The notes under the pieces are model-generated. The model did no database searches. It was not told where the DNA came from and saw only the letters and a list, made by a program, of their open reading frames with translations. Shown here piece after piece: positions 16,875-23,872 of a stretch of DNA of 64,000 nt; the stretch's first letter is position 1, and each line of letters opens with the position of its first letter. Made by a program: the position numbers and the translations under genes. The stretch comes from Caryophanales bacterium (GTDB taxonomy: Bacteria; Bacillota_I; Bacilli_A; RF39; UBA660): contig JAEEJY010000010.1 of assembly GCA_016282155.1 (NCBI GenBank), positions 1 through 64,000 of the forward strand, given 5' to 3'.

Positions 16875-17288
16875 ATGAAAAAGGAGATTAAAGAAAAAGG
16901 AAAAAATTTCATTCACGAATTTAGAGAATTTATAGCTCGCGGCAGTGTGATTGATTTAGCTGTCGGTGTTGTAATTGGTAGTGCTTTCGGTAAGATTGTT
17001 ACTTCTATAGTTGAAGACATCTTAATGCCAATAATCGGAATTATTATTGGAGGAATAAATTTTAATACTTTAACTATTACTGTAGGAGATGCAACAATCA
17101 GATATGGAGCATTCTTAAATAATGTTATTGATTTCTTAATTATTGCGTTCTGTATATTTGTAGTAGTTAAACTAATGAATAAAATGGTTCGTAAAGAGGA
17201 GAAAAAGAAAGTAGAACCTCCTAAAAAAAGTGATGAAGTTATCCTTTTAGAAGAAATCCGTGATTTATTAAAAAAGAAAACTAAATAG
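16875..17288 (+). CDS. mscL: Large-conductance mechanosensitive channel MscL
   Basis: 137 aa, typical length. MscL forms a homopentameric pore that opens under membrane tension and releases solutes during hypo-osmotic shock. Visible are the N-terminal amphipathic helix, TM1 with [22 protein letters not shown] (the constriction region), the periplasmic loop, TM2 ([16 protein letters not shown]) and a charged cytoplasmic helix ([15 protein letters not shown]). Single gene with its own promoter and terminator, divergent from the metal exporter operon. Confidence 0.96.
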   Translation: MKKEIKEKGKNFIHEFREFIARGSVIDLAVGVVIGSAFGKIVTSIVEDILMPIIGIIIGGINFNTLTITVGDATIRYGAFLNNVIDFLIIAFCIFVVVKLMNKMVRKEEKKKVEPPKKSDEVILLEEIRDLLKKKTK

Positions 17289-17300
17289 TTTTCTTTTTTT
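17273..17300 (+). terminator. Terminator of mscL
   Basis: 11-bp stem AAAGAAAACTA/TAGTTTTCTTT with AA loop and T run, overlapping the stop codon. Confidence 0.8.
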
Positions 17301-17307
17301 GTTACAA

Positions 17308-17329
17308 AAAACAAGCATTTGCTTGTTTT
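17308..17329 (-). terminator. Terminator of the 17329-17781 gene
   Basis: 10-bp stem AAAACAAGCA/TGCTTGTTTT with a TT loop and T run on the minus strand. Confidence 0.8.
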
Positions 17330-17781
17330 TACATTGTCTTATAAGTTAAACTGTCATAGAATTCATCTGTTCCATATTCAAAGTTTTCATTAGGAACAAA
17401 TTCAAGTCCTTGATTGATATACCCCATTACATATCTATCAGATACTCTTCCTTGAAAATCCATATTTTCTTTAGACGTTCTTACTTTATCTACAATTTGT
17501 TTTTTATATTCTTTAGGAGACCCCAATATTACCATTTCTGAAGAATCTCTGAAGCTTTTATTTTTAAGTTCACCAACAACAAAGTTTTCTATGTTATCTA
17601 CGATTTCCTTTGTAATTGGTAAAGTTGTAGTCTCAATTATATTAGAGGCATTTAAGATATTAGTTCCTTCAACTAATAAGCCTTCTTCCATTATTCTTTC
17701 GCCAAGACCTCTACCTGTTACATGGTATAAATAATCATTTTCTTCAAAATCAAACATTTCTTTTAATTCAACTAGTTCCAT
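17329..17781 (-). CDS. Uncharacterised protein, possible ADP-ribosyltransferase-like fold
   Basis: 150 aa from the ATG at 17779-17781, which has a GGTGATAT site directly upstream (a 9-codon longer frame lacks one). The stretch NDYLYHVTGRGLGERIMEEGLLVEG resembles the Tyr-His-x-Thr and I-x-x-x-GL segments of the ADP-ribosyltransferase/RNA 2'-phosphotransferase (KptA) fold. A clear third catalytic Glu is not obvious, though SSEMVILG is a candidate. No signal peptide. Monocistronic between mscL and the tRNA genes. Function unknown; fold assignment is tentative. Confidence 0.6.
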   Translation of the reverse strand: MELVELKEMFDFEENDYLYHVTGRGLGERIMEEGLLVEGTNILNASNIIETTTLPITKEIVDNIENFVVGELKNKSFRDSSEMVILGSPKEYKKQIVDKVRTSKENMDFQGRVSDRYVMGYINQGLEFVPNENFEYGTDEFYDSLTYKTM

Positions 17782-17811
17782 ATCATCACCAAGATAATTA
17801 TAGCACAAAAA

Positions 17812-17833
17812 AACTAGAATTAATATTCTAGTT
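17812..17833 (-). terminator. Terminator of the tRNA-Leu/tRNA-His unit
   Basis: 9-bp stem AACTAGAAT/ATTCTAGTT, loop TAAT, T run on the minus strand 11 bases past tRNA-His. Confidence 0.82.
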
Positions 17834-17843
17834 ATTTTTTAAG

Positions 17844-17920
17844 TGGGGCGCGATGTGGGAATCGAACCCACGCATAACGGAACCACAATCCGCCGTGTTA
17901 ACCACTTCACCAATCACGCC
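17844..17920 (-). tRNA. tRNA-His (GTG)
   Basis: Complete 77-nt cloverleaf. The anticodon loop is TTGTGGT with anticodon GTG. The acceptor stem has the His-specific extra G-1 paired with C73 (GGCGTGAT with ATCGCGCC), the T arm is GTGGG-TTCGATT-CCCAC, and the 3' CCA is encoded. It follows tRNA-Leu on the same strand. Confidence 0.96.
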
Positions 17921-17997
17921 ATCTCAAATTACTGATATAGTATATCAATAATTTTTCTTTTTTGCAAGTACTTTTGTAAAAGTACTTAAAAACTAAT

Positions 17998-18082
17998 TGG
18001 TACCGGTAGTCGGACTCGAACCGACACGGGATAACCCACTTGATTTTGAGTCAAGCATGACTACCAATTCCATCATACCGGC
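17998..18082 (-). tRNA. tRNA-Leu (CAA)
   Basis: 85-nt class II tRNA with anticodon stem-loop CTTGA-CTCAAAA-TCAAG (anticodon CAA, reads TTG), long variable arm (TGGGTTATCCCG), T arm GTCGG-TTCGAGT-CCGAC, discriminator A73 and encoded CCA. The first acceptor pair is G1-U72 rather than G1-C72. A TATAAT box lies just upstream at about 18094-18099. Confidence 0.95.
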
Positions 18083-18122
18083 ATGACCTAATTATAACAT
18101 AATCTTATTAATTTTTCATTAA

Positions 18123-18144
18123 AAAACTAGCAAATGCTAGTTTT
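18123..18144 (-). terminator. Terminator of scpAB
   Basis: 10-bp stem AAAACTAGCA/TGCTAGTTTT with AA loop and T run on the minus strand; it overlaps the scpB stop. Confidence 0.82.
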
Positions 18145-18697
18145 CTTTATCTGTGTATTTAGAATTATATAAATCAGTCACTTTTTCTTCAGTTATTTCA
18201 ACTTCTTTTAATTCAGGTAAGTCTTCAATAGAAGATATACCTAAGTAATCTAAGAATTCATCTGTTACCCCATATAATATTGGTCTTCCTGGTAATTCAG
18301 ATCTCCCTACTTCCTTTATCAAATTCCTATATAATAGTTTTCTTATTTGATAACTACTATCTACACCTCTTACATCATCTACATATCCTCTTGTAGTAGG
18401 AGAATTATAGGCGATTACAGCTAGTGTTTCTAAAGCAGCCTGAGATAACTCACCATTTTTTTCCTCAGCTAATAACTTTTCATAATATTCTTTGTGTTCC
18501 TTTTTGGTTACTAATTTATACCTATTACCAAAAGTTTCAATATTAAATCCTCTATCTTCACTTTGATACTCATCTTTTAATTTATCTAAAATAAGATTTA
18601 ATTCATTTACTGATAAACCAGTTACTTCAAGTAATTTTTCTTCTTCAATACCTTCATTACCTACAACAAATAAGATGCCTTCAATTACTCCTTGCAT
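18137..18697 (-). CDS. scpB: Segregation and condensation protein B
   Basis: 186 aa, normal ScpB length. ScpB is the winged-helix (kite) subunit that dimerises and binds ScpA in the SMC condensin complex, which organises newly replicated origins. Two winged-helix units are visible: MQGVIEGILFVVGNEGIEEEKLLEVTGLS, then LSQAALETLAVIAYNSPTTRGYVDDVRGVDSSYQIRKLLYRNLIKEVGRSELPGRPILYGVTDEFLDYLGI. Two bases separate it from scpA, so they are co-expressed. SMC itself is not in this window. Confidence 0.95.
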   Translation of the reverse strand: MQGVIEGILFVVGNEGIEEEKLLEVTGLSVNELNLILDKLKDEYQSEDRGFNIETFGNRYKLVTKKEHKEYYEKLLAEEKNGELSQAALETLAVIAYNSPTTRGYVDDVRGVDSSYQIRKLLYRNLIKEVGRSELPGRPILYGVTDEFLDYLGISSIEDLPELKEVEITEEKVTDLYNSKYTDKEN

Positions 18698-18699
18698 AA

Positions 18700-19413
18700 T
18701 TAATTCTTCCCTTCTAGATAAATATTACTAAAGTTATTATCTTGTACAATACTTAATTCTTGATTTTTAGCCATTGTTAATATAGAAAGGAATGTTACTA
18801 CAACATATTCCTTTGTCATTATATTAAATAATTCACTAAATTCTACTTTTTTCTTTGTTTTTAAGATATTTCTTATCTCATTACTTCTTTCCGATACTGA
18901 GAATTCTTTAGTAGTTATTCTAGTATTTAGTGGTTTATTTAACTCTTTTCTCGCTAGAATACCATTAAATGCTTCTACTAAATCATCTATTCTAAAATCT
19001 TCATCTATTTTATTATCTTTCTCGATTACAAGTGATAAATCATATGGTTCCTTAGTATAAAGATTTTGTCTTTCTCTCTCATATTCTTTTAATGAGGAAG
19101 TAATATTTTTATATCTCTCATATTCAATTAAACGATTGATTAATTGTTCACGAGGATCTTCTTCATATTCGTCTTCTTGATCTTGTTTATTATTTGGAAG
19201 TAATAATGATGATTTTATTTTCATAAGTTCAGCAGCCATTACTAGATACTCACTAGCAATATCAAGATTTAATTCTTGCATTCTATTAATAAAATCCATA
19301 TATTGGTCTGTTATTTCAACTATATTTATATCAAATATATCGACCTTAGATTCTTTAATTAAATGTAGTAATAAATCTAATGGGCCTTCAAAATCATTTA
19401 TTTTATAATCCAT
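18700..19413 (-). CDS. scpA: Segregation and condensation protein A
   Basis: 237 aa kleisin subunit linking the two SMC heads. The N-terminal domain has the family hallmark FEGPLDLLLHLIKESKVDIFDINIVEITDQYMDF and SEYLVMAAELMKIKSSLLLP; the C-terminal winged helix has EFSELFNIMTKEYVVVTFLSILTMAKNQEL (starting VEFSELF). An acidic linker lies between. First gene of scpAB with a good promoter (TTGAAA-17-TATAAT) facing away from the RNHCP gene. Confidence 0.95.
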   Translation of the reverse strand: MDYKINDFEGPLDLLLHLIKESKVDIFDINIVEITDQYMDFINRMQELNLDIASEYLVMAAELMKIKSSLLLPNNKQDQEDEYEEDPREQLINRLIEYERYKNITSSLKEYERERQNLYTKEPYDLSLVIEKDNKIDEDFRIDDLVEAFNGILARKELNKPLNTRITTKEFSVSERSNEIRNILKTKKKVEFSELFNIMTKEYVVVTFLSILTMAKNQELSIVQDNNFSNIYLEGKN

Positions 19414-19436
19414 ATCATCACTTCCACAGTAATTTT

Positions 19437-19465
19437 ATTATAACAATATAAGTGTTTAATTTCAA
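19437..19465 (-). promoter_or_regulatory. Promoter of scpAB
   Basis: Minus strand TTGAAA at 19460-19465, 17-base spacer, TATAAT at 19437-19442. The plus-strand TATAAT at 19476-19481 for the divergent RNHCP gene lies next to it, so the two promoters are back to back. Confidence 0.75.
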
Positions 19466-19496
19466 GCATATATGTTATAATTAAAGTGGTGATTAA

Positions 19497-19802
19497 ATGA
19501 AGAGATTTAATATGATTGATGAAAATTTTATATGTGAAAACTGTGGTAAAGAAGTAAGTAAATTAAATTATACAGCGAGAGATCACTGCCCTTACTGTTT
19601 ATATTCTAAACATGTAGATATTATGCCTGGAGATCGCGCTAATACATGCCTAGGTCTTTTAAAACCAGTAGGTATTGAAAAATTTAAAGATACATATAAA
19701 ATTATATATAAATGTATGAAATGTGGCGAAACACATAAAAATATCGTCGCGAGTGACGACGATATGAATTTAATTATTGAATTGTCCGTAGAAAAAGGAT
19801 AG
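19497..19802 (+). CDS. RNHCP domain zinc-ribbon protein
   Basis: 101 aa belonging to the small RNHCP-domain family of unknown function. Two zinc-binding Cys pairs are visible: CENCGKEV near the N-terminus with the signature ARDHCPYCLYSKHVD (RNHCP reads RDHCP here), and YKCMKCGETHKN near the C-terminus. Probably binds nucleic acid or is a zinc-structured adaptor; no experimental role is known to me. Monocistronic, divergent from scpA. Confidence 0.85.
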   Translation: MKRFNMIDENFICENCGKEVSKLNYTARDHCPYCLYSKHVDIMPGDRANTCLGLLKPVGIEKFKDTYKIIYKCMKCGETHKNIVASDDDMNLIIELSVEKG

Positions 19803-19822
19803 GTTAATAACCTATCCTTTTT
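19793..19822. terminator. Bidirectional terminator
   Basis: 13-bp stem AAAAGGATAGGTT/AACCTATCCTTTT, loop AAT, T-rich both ways; between the converging RNHCP gene and the tail-anchored protein gene. Confidence 0.85.
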
Positions 19823-20187
19823 ATTATATAAGGCATTGCAAATATGAATGCGACGATAATAAATACAACAATAAGAATAAATATCCAGTTGCGGCGGTTT
19901 CTTTTTTTCTCCGCAATTACATCCATCTTGATTTCATATTCATCAAGTACTTCTTCTTTTGGTTTTGTTGCATCAATTTGTATTTCTTCCTCAGTAGCAG
20001 TCCCACTTAATTTAACTTCTGATTGTTGAGGAGTAGCTACTGGAGCTGGTGCTGGAGTTGGCGCAGGAGCTGAAGCTGGCGCTTCTACTACTGGAGCAGG
20101 TTGTACTGCTGGAGTAGGAGCTGGTTCTACAGCAGGTTGAGCTTCATTTATCATTGAATCTACTGAAGGTATTTGGTTATTATCCAT
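19804..20187 (-). CDS. Pro/Ala-rich tail-anchored membrane protein
   Basis: 127 aa from ATG 20185-20187. Residues about 15-60 are a low-complexity Pro/Ala/Val stretch (AQPAVEPAPTPAVQPAP...), followed by an acidic region, a basic KKRNRRN stop-transfer-like patch and one C-terminal membrane helix (WIFILIVVFIIVAFIFAMPYII). A cytoplasmic Pro-rich arm on a membrane anchor is the likely topology. The start overlaps the upstream gene by 8 bases, so the two are coupled. Function unknown; similar Pro/Ala stretches occur in the Noc-like protein tail. Confidence 0.7.
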   Translation of the reverse strand: MDNNQIPSVDSMINEAQPAVEPAPTPAVQPAPVVEAPASAPAPTPAPAPVATPQQSEVKLSGTATEEEIQIDATKPKEEVLDEYEIKMDVIAEKKRNRRNWIFILIVVFIIVAFIFAMPYIIKRIGY

Positions 20188-20785
20188 TCCACTCACATAC
20201 ATAGTTTAGACCATTTGTAGCAATAACAGCATCAAAGATATTATCATCATATGATCCAGTTACATCTAAACTATCTCCCTCTTCTAATTGAACATCAGAA
20301 AGTTCAATATTTTTTAATAAATAAACAGATTCAACTTCTAAAGAACTTGTTTCTTCTAACTCAGCTACTATACTATATCCAACTAACTCTAAATTATTCT
20401 TTTTTCTTTGTTTATATTTATTTTGCTCCGATAATATATAATTACTATATTCATCTGAACTAGATTTATAAGTTATATTCTCTTGAATACTTCTTAATTT
20501 TTCACTTGAATAATATAATTTTACAGTTGATGTTTTAGTCCCGTTTTCAGATACATCTTGTTTAGTACAAGTAACAATTTGTTCACCTGTAGGTTTATAC
20601 ACTTTATATGTATCTTCTTCTTGTTTAGGGTCTTCCTCAGTTATAATTGGTTTTTTATTAAAGTTTGTACCATTTTTTAATTTATGAATTCCTTGATATA
20701 AAGGTTTCATACCAAAAATAAATCCCGCCATTAAAACAAGCATAATAATAACTACTGTTCTATCGCTTTGGTTTTTGTTTTCCAT
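20180..20785 (-). CDS. Signal-anchored exported protein of unknown function
   Basis: 201 aa from ATG 20783-20785 (AGGAG seven bases upstream; a GTG two codons earlier is less likely). One hydrophobic segment (about residues 9-27) is followed by a polar domain with KPTGEQIVTCTKQ and a C-terminal LNYVCEWNG; these two Cys could form a disulphide outside the cell. No known family recognised. Coupled with the Pro/Ala-rich tail-anchored gene, suggesting the two work together at the membrane. Confidence 0.68.
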   Translation of the reverse strand: MENKNQSDRTVVIIMLVLMAGFIFGMKPLYQGIHKLKNGTNFNKKPIITEEDPKQEEDTYKVYKPTGEQIVTCTKQDVSENGTKTSTVKLYYSSEKLRSIQENITYKSSSDEYSNYILSEQNKYKQRKKNNLELVGYSIVAELEETSSLEVESVYLLKNIELSDVQLEEGDSLDVTGSYDDNIFDAVIATNGLNYVCEWNG

Positions 20786-20854
20786 ACACACACTCCTATT
20801 CTAATAATATTATATCAAAAAAATAATTACTTACATATATCTTTTATAAAAAAG

Positions 20855-20877
20855 AAAGAAAGATATAATCTTTCTTT
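20855..20877 (-). terminator. Terminator of the rlmD operon
   Basis: 10-bp stem AAAGAAAGAT/ATCTTTCTTT, loop ATA, T run on the minus strand, ending at the stop of the 20876-21409 gene. Confidence 0.82.
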
Positions 20878-21409
20878 ACATTGTTTTATTTATTATTTTT
20901 ACTTTATTAAGTTCTTTCTTTAACTCAGGTTTATGAATGTTACCTAATATTTGTAGTAAATATCCGCGATATAGTTTTGTTTTTCCTTCTTCATATTCAT
21001 TTGTTTCATAATATCCGCTTGCTATATGAAATTCTTCTTGCATATTTAATGCTTTCTTACATTCATTTACTAAATTTACTATTTCTTCCTTTGAAATAGT
21101 ATTTCTTAAAACAGTAAATTGGAAATTATCTCCCATGATAAATGGATCCACATAGTTGCCATTATCTACTTTATCCCAAGGATTCTTAAATCTATAATCA
21201 TGAATTATAATATCTTTATTTAATTCCTTTTCCTTAGCAACTAATTTTTCATAAACATACCTAACAATAACATTTATGTTTTCTTGAAGAAGCTGTCTTT
21301 TTTCATTAGATAAGGATTTACTGTTAACCACATCAAAAGATACTACATAGTATAAAGATTTTTTATTTTGTGCCAATTTATATAAATCTAAATATTCAGT
21401 ATAAGCCAT
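20876..21409 (-). CDS. Possible SatD-like palm-domain protein
   Basis: 177 aa. YYVVSFDVVNSKSLSNEKRQLLQENIN and DPFIMGDNFQFTV resemble the D-x-x-x-S-R and GDxFQ motifs of the SatD family, whose core looks like a nucleotidyl cyclase/polymerase palm; two acidic positions (Asp of FDVV, Asp of GDN) could bind metal. The assignment is by motif likeness only. It shares a TAATG junction with a nucleoside 2-deoxyribosyltransferase-like gene, so both may act on nucleotides. No signal or membrane segment. Confidence 0.55.
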   Translation of the reverse strand: MAYTEYLDLYKLAQNKKSLYYVVSFDVVNSKSLSNEKRQLLQENINVIVRYVYEKLVAKEKELNKDIIIHDYRFKNPWDKVDNGNYVDPFIMGDNFQFTVLRNTISKEEIVNLVNECKKALNMQEEFHIASGYYETNEYEEGKTKLYRGYLLQILGNIHKPELKKELNKVKIINKTM

Positions 21410-21924
21410 TATTTCATTATAATCCTATCTTTTAAAGGTAAAATTTCTGTTTTAGAATTAATTCCTATAGAATCAGCTAATCTTTTTGCTTCATCTAATA
21501 ATTCTTCAATATTATTATAAGGATCTCTAGCAGTATCTTTTTTATATAACCAATCTAAATATTTAATTTTACTAGCATTATCAGGTCTTCCGTAGATAAC
21601 TTTACCTGTATGAAGCCAGTACCCAAATTCAACATTTGTAGTTAAGGCAGGCATATCAGGAAATTCTCTTGGAATCCAAAATAATATTACTGATGCTTCT
21701 TTTAAGGCATCACGTTCCCATTCAGCTTGATCAACATAATCTCCTTTAGGTTTCATTGTTGAATATTCTGGTACATACACAACACCATCAAAGCCAATTT
21801 TTTCTAAATACTTGCAAGCATCAACACGCCAAGATACAATCTTATCACTTCTTGGTGTAGGACCCGCTAGAAAAATTGATTTTCTATTTTTAATAACCTC
21901 TTCATCTGAATAATTAATTTTCAT
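21409..21924 (-). CDS. Nucleoside 2-deoxyribosyltransferase-like protein
   Basis: 171 aa with the N-deoxyribosyltransferase fold: KSIFLAGPTPRSDK at the N-terminus, AEWERDALKEASVILFWIPREF in the middle, and the catalytic-Glu motif TTNVEFGYWLHTGK. Enzymes of this fold cleave N-glycosidic bonds of nucleosides or nucleotides for salvage or as signalling hydrolases. Two bases from rlmD and coupled with the following palm-like gene. Biochemical substrate not inferable; salvage is the default, a defence or signalling role is a speculative alternative. Confidence 0.75.
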   Translation of the reverse strand: MKINYSDEEVIKNRKSIFLAGPTPRSDKIVSWRVDACKYLEKIGFDGVVYVPEYSTMKPKGDYVDQAEWERDALKEASVILFWIPREFPDMPALTTNVEFGYWLHTGKVIYGRPDNASKIKYLDWLYKKDTARDPYNNIEELLDEAKRLADSIGINSKTEILPLKDRIIMK

Positions 21925-21926
21925 TA

Positions 21927-23144
21927 TTATCGCCTCTTTAAAAGAACTACATTTTCTACATGATATGTATTGGGGAACATATCAAATGGAGTTACTTCAA
22001 CTACTTCATATTTTTCATTTAGAATTTTTAAATCACGAGCTAAAGTGATAGGATCACAAGAAACATAAATTATTTTTTTTGATCCAATTTTGAATAAATC
22101 ACTGATAACATTTTTATCAAGTCCACTACGTGGAGGGTCGACAATTACCATGTCAGATTTTAGATTATTTTTACCTAAAATTGTCTTAGTATCACCCGCT
22201 ACAAAAGTGGCATTTTTTACGTCATTAATACGTGCATTTTCTTTAGCATCTTCGATAGCTTTTTTGTTGATTTCAACACCAAATAATTTTTCTGTATAGT
22301 CAGAAACATAGATACCAATTGTACCTGTTCCACAGTATAAATCAATTAATGATTTTGGATTTTCTTCTTTAACATATTCAAGAATTTTATCATATAAATT
22401 AACAGTTTGTTTTGTATTTACTTGAAAAAATGCAGTTGGGCTTACTAAATACTCTTTTTTACCCAATCTTCCAATTATCTTACTATTGTTGCTTGTAATT
22501 TCTTTGTTATTCTTGTCTAGTAAAGTTAACTTACTTACTATTTTTTTATATTTATCATAGTTATTTAGGCCATTTTGTAAAGATAGTGTTAATGAATAGT
22601 CATCTTCTATTATGTTTCTAACTGTTACTTCTTTTACCTCTTTATCAAGACCATTTTCATTTAATTTTTTTATAATATTATTTAACTTATCAGATACTAA
22701 ATAACAACTTTCAATATTAATTATGTCATTAGTTTTTCTCTTATAGTAACCTAGTTTCCCGTTACATTTTAGTACTACTTTATTGCGGTAATTATAGACG
22801 TCTGGACTAGGTATAATTTTATTAATTTTAGCTTCTTCAATACCACCAAATTTTTTTAAAATATCTACTACTTTATTCTCTTTATATAGAAGTTGATCAT
22901 CGTATGATAGATGCATTAAACTACATCCTCCACACTCATTATAATATGGACAAATAGGCTCTACTCTCTTTGGAGATTTTTTTATAATTTTTTCTAGAAC
23001 AGCCTCATTAATTTTTTTCTCACTCTTAATAATTTTTATATCTACTATTTCACCTGGTAGAGCATTTTCTACAAATGTAATTTTACCATCTACAGTAGTA
23101 ATCCCTCTACCTTGATGATCCAATCTATCAATTAATACTTCCAT
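21927..23144 (-). CDS. 23S rRNA (uracil-5-)-methyltransferase, RlmD/RlmCD family
   Basis: 405 aa from ATG 23142-23144; a GTG three codons earlier lacks spacing for the GGGTG site. An N-terminal TRAM domain (MEVLIDRLDHQGRGITTVDGKITFVENALPGE) is followed by four iron-sulfur cysteines (CPYYNECGGC plus SCYLV) and the SAM-dependent methyltransferase domain. The SAM loop is LIDLYCGTGTIGI, with VDPPRSGLD, and VSCDPITLARDL carries the catalytic Cys. Methylates uridines in 23S rRNA (m5U747/m5U1939 in the Bacillus enzyme). First gene of an operon with two nucleotide-related genes. Confidence 0.9.
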   Translation of the reverse strand: MEVLIDRLDHQGRGITTVDGKITFVENALPGEIVDIKIIKSEKKINEAVLEKIIKKSPKRVEPICPYYNECGGCSLMHLSYDDQLLYKENKVVDILKKFGGIEEAKINKIIPSPDVYNYRNKVVLKCNGKLGYYKRKTNDIINIESCYLVSDKLNNIIKKLNENGLDKEVKEVTVRNIIEDDYSLTLSLQNGLNNYDKYKKIVSKLTLLDKNNKEITSNNSKIIGRLGKKEYLVSPTAFFQVNTKQTVNLYDKILEYVKEENPKSLIDLYCGTGTIGIYVSDYTEKLFGVEINKKAIEDAKENARINDVKNATFVAGDTKTILGKNNLKSDMVIVDPPRSGLDKNVISDLFKIGSKKIIYVSCDPITLARDLKILNEKYEVVEVTPFDMFPNTYHVENVVLLKRR

Positions 23145-23175
23145 ATATTTCACCCAATTTAATTATACATAAAAA

Positions 23176-23198
23176 AACATCTATTTAAAATAGATGTT
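23176..23198 (-). terminator. Terminator of rpiB-DUF1146
   Basis: Stem AACATCTAT/ATAGATGTT (extendable to 11 bp) with a T run of seven on the minus strand. Confidence 0.82.
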
Positions 23199-23394
23199 AG
23201 TAAATTTGAGTATTTATAAATAAGTCATACATAAAATTAACACTTAAATAAGTTAATCCAAGCCCGATAAATAGAAACAATAATCTTGCTTGAATAACTT
23301 TATTCGCTTTTATAAATTTCTCATAGTTAATGCTTCCCATAGAATATATTACTAGTGGAAGCATTACTATATATAATATTACTTTTAATCCCAT
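23197..23394 (-). CDS. Small membrane protein, DUF1146 (YwzB-like)
   Basis: 65 aa with two hydrophobic segments (residues about 3-20 and 38-58) separated by INYEKFIKANKVIQARLLF. Matches the DUF1146/YwzB family found next to cell-wall or ATP synthase genes in Bacillota. Role unknown. It shares one base with rpiB upstream (stop/start junction), so it is co-translated. Confidence 0.75.
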   Translation of the reverse strand: MGLKVILYIVMLPLVIYSMGSINYEKFIKANKVIQARLLFLFIGLGLTYLSVNFMYDLFINTQIY

Positions 23395-23831
23395 TAATTC
23401 TTATAGGAATCAATCATTTTATTACGGTCTTTATACCGTTTAACAGTACTAGGTTTGGCCCCTAAGAATGCATCTAACATATCTTTTACAATAAACATTG
23501 GTTTTGTAGAAGACATCGCTATTACATTAGCATCATTATGAACACGAGCTAATCTTGCATCGTTAATACTATCAATCTTTGCACATCTAATACCTTTAAC
23601 CTTATTAGCTGCAATAGACATACCTATTCCTGTACCGCATAGTAATATTCCTATATCATCCTTACTCTTTTGGACAGCTTCGGCTACTTTAAAAGCATAT
23701 TCTGGAAAATCTACCATATCTTCGGTATCAGTTCCATAATTTTCCACAGTATAACCTATTTTTTCCAAATACTTGATAATTTTTTCTTTGCGTTTAACCC
23801 CATGATGGTCTCCCGCAATTAAAATTTTCAA
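23394..23831 (-). CDS. rpiB: Ribose-5-phosphate isomerase B (RpiB/LacAB family)
   Basis: 145 aa, usual length. Interconverts ribose 5-phosphate and ribulose 5-phosphate in the pentose phosphate pathway. AGDHHGVKRKEKI forms the phosphate/substrate loop (Asp8, His9), Cys65 in ILLCGTGIGMSIAANK is the catalytic base and His98 in RVHNDANVI opens the ring. LacA/LacB subunits look similar, but a single gene argues for RpiB. Followed directly by the DUF1146 gene. Confidence 0.92.
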   Translation of the reverse strand: MKILIAGDHHGVKRKEKIIKYLEKIGYTVENYGTDTEDMVDFPEYAFKVAEAVQKSKDDIGILLCGTGIGMSIAANKVKGIRCAKIDSINDARLARVHNDANVIAMSSTKPMFIVKDMLDAFLGAKPSTVKRYKDRNKMIDSYKN

Positions 23832-23856
23832 TTATACCACCTTCTTATACTAGAAA

Positions 23857-23872
23857 AAGGGTCTTTGCCCTT
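23857..23872 (-). terminator. Terminator of the FIST-aldehyde dehydrogenase operon
   Basis: Stem AAGGG/CCCTT with a 6-base loop followed by TTTTT on the minus strand at the end of the dehydrogenase gene. Confidence 0.7.

Noticed and set aside
17966-17987. Terminator between tRNA-Leu and tRNA-His
   Set aside because: A 10-bp hairpin AAGTACTTTT/AAAAGTACTT exists, but no T run follows it on the minus strand; it is more likely a processing element or chance.
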